Source: an uncultured Granulosicoccus sp. (GTDB lineage: Bacteria; Pseudomonadota; Gammaproteobacteria; Granulosicoccales; Granulosicoccaceae). From it: a DNA stretch of 64,000 nt. Within the stretch, counting starts at the first letter, position 1. Each line of letters begins with the position of its first letter. This document shows positions 61,909 through 64,000 of the stretch, piece after piece. The position numbers and the translations under genes were made by a program. The stretch is from contig CANLXI010000037.1 in NCBI GenBank assembly GCA_947495035.1, forward strand, positions 1 through 64,000. The letters run 5' to 3'. Below the pieces are notes generated by a model, which searched no databases, had not been told where the DNA came from, and saw nothing but the letters and a program-made list of their open reading frames with translations.

Positions 61909-62802
61909 TCAACTCATCTCGCCATACCGTCTGAAACACGTCGCCAGATGATCCGTCACGACCCGGATCTTCGGCACATTCTTCAGGTCTGCATGGGTCA
62001 CGATCCAGGTATCAAGCGTCGCTATCGACAGATCCGGTAGTACCCGGCGCAATTCGGAGTCGGCCTCGCCGATAGCGCATTGAATGGCTGCAATTCCCAA
62101 ACCGGCACGAGCGGCTGCCAGTTGCGTCGGATGGCTGTCGGTGCGTATCACGCAGCGTTGGCGGTCGACGTTCGGCAGAATTTTCATGACAAGCGCCAGA
62201 TCGTTGCTGGAACGGTCCGGTCCTATCCAGTCATGGTTGGCCAAGTCAGCAGGTTCTGTCGGTTCGCCGTGGGACCGCAGATAATCATGATGGGCGTACA
62301 AGCCCAGCCTGATCGCGGCGACCTTGCGGGCCACCAGAGAGCCTTGCTGCGGTTGATGCATGCGAACCGCGATATCGGCTTCCCGATCGAGTATGGCTGC
62401 CGATGCATTGGACAGATCGATTTCCAGAATCAGCTTTGGATGCTGCTGGCGCAATTCGCCGAGCATGCCCGGCAGTACTTCCACACCAACGAACTCCGAT
62501 ACGCTGATGCGGACAACGCCGGCAATTTCGCTGGCGTCGGCAGAGGCCGTGCGCACGAAGGCCTCTGATGCGTTGGCCATGGCGCGTGCCGGTTCCATCA
62601 AGGTCAGGGCACGATCTGTGGGCACAAGCCCATTGACCGATCGGGTAAACAGGACAGTGTTCAATACCGCTTCGAGGGACTCGATGCGAGTACGCACTGT
62701 TGCCTGGGCCACACCGAGCCGACGGGCCGCCCCGGACAGGCTGCCTGTGTCGACTACAGCCAGAAACGCGCGTTGATCATTCCAGTCAAGAGTCTTGCTC
62801 AT
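61909..62802 (-). CDS. LysR-family transcriptional regulator
   Basis: This 297-residue regulator starts at ATG 62802 (MSKTLDWNDQRAFLAVVDTG). The helix-turn-helix is FLAVVDTGSLSGAARRLGVA QATVRTRIESLEAVLNTVLF. The effector domain starts near VVRISVSEFVGVEVLPGMLG, with ADIAVRMHQPQQ. It is divergent from an NAD-dependent epimerase-like gene and separated by 101 bp containing an 8-bp inverted repeat. Confidence 0.88.
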   Translation of the reverse strand: MSKTLDWNDQRAFLAVVDTGSLSGAARRLGVAQATVRTRIESLEAVLNTVLFTRSVNGLVPTDRALTLMEPARAMANASEAFVRTASADASEIAGVVRISVSEFVGVEVLPGMLGELRQQHPKLILEIDLSNASAAILDREADIAVRMHQPQQGSLVARKVAAIRLGLYAHHDYLRSHGEPTEPADLANHDWIGPDRSSNDLALVMKILPNVDRQRCVIRTDSHPTQLAAARAGLGIAAIQCAIGEADSELRRVLPDLSIATLDTWIVTHADLKNVPKIRVVTDHLATCFRRYGEMS

Positions 62803-62862
62803 AAGAAATGTATGAGCTATTACAAGAAGTTTGTCAATTTTCATCGTGCTCTTGCGGCGCTA

Positions 62863-62886
62863 TGTTGTTCGCACTTCTGAACAACA
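62863..62886. promoter_or_regulatory. Inverted repeat in LysR/epimerase divergent gap
   Basis: TGTTGTTC (62863-62870) and GAACAACA (62879-62886) are perfect 8-bp arms around 8 bp. It is 17 bp before the epimerase-like start. It may be the LysR site (TTC-N8-GAA) or a leader hairpin. Confidence 0.55.
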
Positions 62887-62903
62887 GGCAATTGGAGACA
62901 CGG

Positions 62904-63920
62904 ATGAACAGCGATTCAGCCACACGAGTGGGACGTTACGCTGGCAAGGCGCTGGTACTGGGCGCGACCGGCGGAATCGGTAGCGAGATCGCTGACAAGC
63001 TGCTTCGCAAGGGATGGCATGTCAGTGGGCTGGCACGGGATGTCGAGGCGGCTGCACGGGGTCTGGTCATTGCTGACGGTATCATCTGGCAGGCGGGAGA
63101 CGCCATGCACGAAGCGGATGTACTGCGTGCGGCGGAAGGGGTTGATGTAATCGTTCATGCGGTCAATCCGCCAGGCTATCGCAACTGGCAGACGCTCGTT
63201 CTGCCCATGCTGGACAATACGATAGCGGCTGCGCGGGCGCAGGGAGGCGCGCGCATTGTTCTGCCAGGCACACTGTACAACTTTGATGCGGCAAGCAGCC
63301 CGGTGATTACAGAAGACACACCGCAAACGGCCAATACCCGCAAGGGGCGAATTCGCATCGAAATGGAGAAACGCCTGGCGGCGGCAGCCCCTGAGGTGCC
63401 CAGCCTGATTCTGCGAGCCGGAGATTTCTTCGGTGCCAATGCACGTTCCAGCTGGTTCGGTCAGGCGATGGTAGCGTCGGGGAAGCCGGTAAGCAGGTTC
63501 GTATCGGTCGGCAACGGCGCGGCTCATGCCCACGCCTATCTGCCCGATCTGGCAGAGTGCTTCGCCCGGTTGATCGAGCGTCGTGCTTCACTTCGTCCGT
63601 TTGAATGTCTGCAGTTTGCCGGGCATTGGGACGAGGATGGGCAGGCCATGATTCGTGCGGTGGAACGGGTGGTCGGCCATGATGTGCCCGAACGCCGCTT
63701 TCCCTGGTGGATCCTGCGTTTGCTGGCCCCCTTCGGCGGTTTTGCTCGTGAGGCGATGGAAGTGTTGCCGACATGGCATCATCCGATGCGCCTGGATAAC
63801 ACTCGATTGCTGGAGCTGCTGGGAGAGGAACCTCATACCGATTGGGATGAGGCTGTCAGGCAGACTCTGGAAAGCATGCAGGCTCTGCCGGACACATTGA
63901 ACACGGCAGTCTGTCGTTAG
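62904..63920 (+). CDS. NAD(P)-binding epimerase-like protein (extended SDR)
   Basis: This 338-residue protein starts at ATG 62904 (the earlier 62808 ATG lies within the promoter region). It has a Rossmann start ALVLGATGGIGSEIADKLLR (GATGGIG) and ADVLRAAEGVDVIVHAVNPP, then IVLPGTLYNFD. The catalytic YxxxK is not obvious: at that place it has TANTRKGRIRIEMEKRL, as in NAD(P)H-binding atypical SDRs. The C-terminal part holds LRAGDFFGANARSSWFGQAM. It is divergent from the LysR regulator, which may control it. Substrate unknown. Confidence 0.82.
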   Translation: MNSDSATRVGRYAGKALVLGATGGIGSEIADKLLRKGWHVSGLARDVEAAARGLVIADGIIWQAGDAMHEADVLRAAEGVDVIVHAVNPPGYRNWQTLVLPMLDNTIAAARAQGGARIVLPGTLYNFDAASSPVITEDTPQTANTRKGRIRIEMEKRLAAAAPEVPSLILRAGDFFGANARSSWFGQAMVASGKPVSRFVSVGNGAAHAHAYLPDLAECFARLIERRASLRPFECLQFAGHWDEDGQAMIRAVERVVGHDVPERRFPWWILRLLAPFGGFAREAMEVLPTWHHPMRLDNTRLLELLGEEPHTDWDEAVRQTLESMQALPDTLNTAVCR

Positions 63921-64000
63921 GCACCAGGCACCAGGCACCGGACACAGGACACAGGACACAGGACACAGGACACAGGACACAGGACACAGGACACAGGACA
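63921..64000. repeat. Compound heptamer array at window end
   Basis: GGCACCA units (three) pass into GGACACA units (about nine, running off the window) at a constant 7-bp period. It starts one base after the stop codon of the epimerase-like gene. Confidence 0.92.

Noticed and set aside
61546..62040. Repetitive proteins (SKPSKPSEPS and RLTRLT) across the 9-bp array
   Set aside because: They arise because the period is a multiple of three. No ribosome site or non-repeat domain supports translation.

Overview
The window looks like a chromosomal stretch of a large-genome, heterotrophic, probably marine gammaproteobacterium. The signs are moderately high GC in the core genes, many short-chain dehydrogenases, a sugar-acid ABC cassette, a 7TM-AraC regulator, a Fur box and Gram-negative lipoproteins. 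The lineage is inference; something near Granulosicoccus/Chromatiales is a guess. No rRNA, tRNA or CRISPR array was seen.

Positions 1-7,000 are accessory and rearranged. A partial IS1634-type transposase lies beside a frameshifted 3' remnant of a guanidinobutyrase/agmatinase and an intact agmatinase-family gene. Two ~190-bp direct repeats (about 1,938-2,130 and 6,765-6,955), possibly IS66-like scars, flank a lower-GC TetR/SDR module. One SDR gene of that module is split by an ISL3-family element with perfect 25-bp ends and an 8-bp target duplication. TetR-type operators occur at both promoters. Positions 7,100-18,600 hold more ordinary genes: an acyl-CoA dehydrogenase/APH-like kinase pair (ACAD10/11 type), a DUF3253 protein, ArsC, a Fur-boxed gene of unknown function, a fatty-acid desaturase next to a membrane-bound AraC regulator, a lipoprotein S41 peptidase, small membrane proteins and an ASCH protein.

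Positions 18,780-26,205 form a lower-GC island with two divergent genes. One is a multi-pass membrane protein. The other is a ~1,950-residue protein with an N-terminal SIR2 NADase-like domain, a central STAND-like NTPase region and C-terminal TPRs. This is the best candidate for an unusual system: an NLR-like SIR2-STAND (AVAST/Avs5-like) anti-phage protein with a possible membrane partner.

Positions 26,350-42,200 hold a beta-propeller lipoprotein, an L-idonate/gluconate cluster (idnD/idnO plus a beta-hydroxyacid dehydrogenase) with a GntR/IdnR-like operator, a LysR/RidA divergent pair sharing a perfect palindrome, a secreted CotH-kinase protein, a SHOCT-domain protein, a PAS histidine kinase/response regulator pair, and a DUF411/cytochrome c/Cys-rich group that may concern copper. 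Positions 42,294-53,900 are a large catabolic locus for a sugar or sugar acid, possibly a 6-deoxyhexose. It has an ABC transporter, a FadR-type regulator, a mutarotase, an isomerase, an oxidoreductase, a 2-hydroxyacid dehydrogenase, an acetoacetate-decarboxylase-like protein, an enolase-superfamily dehydratase that seems to start at ATC, and a divergent SDR behind a FadR-type operator. Positions 54,000-64,000 hold an ABC-F protein, a GFA-family protein, a WYL regulator with two upstream palindromes, a DUF222-HNH protein, a lipoprotein and a LysR/SDR pair.

A recurring feature is tandem arrays of 5-11 bp units in the gaps. Several of them keep a constant period while the unit sequence changes along the array.
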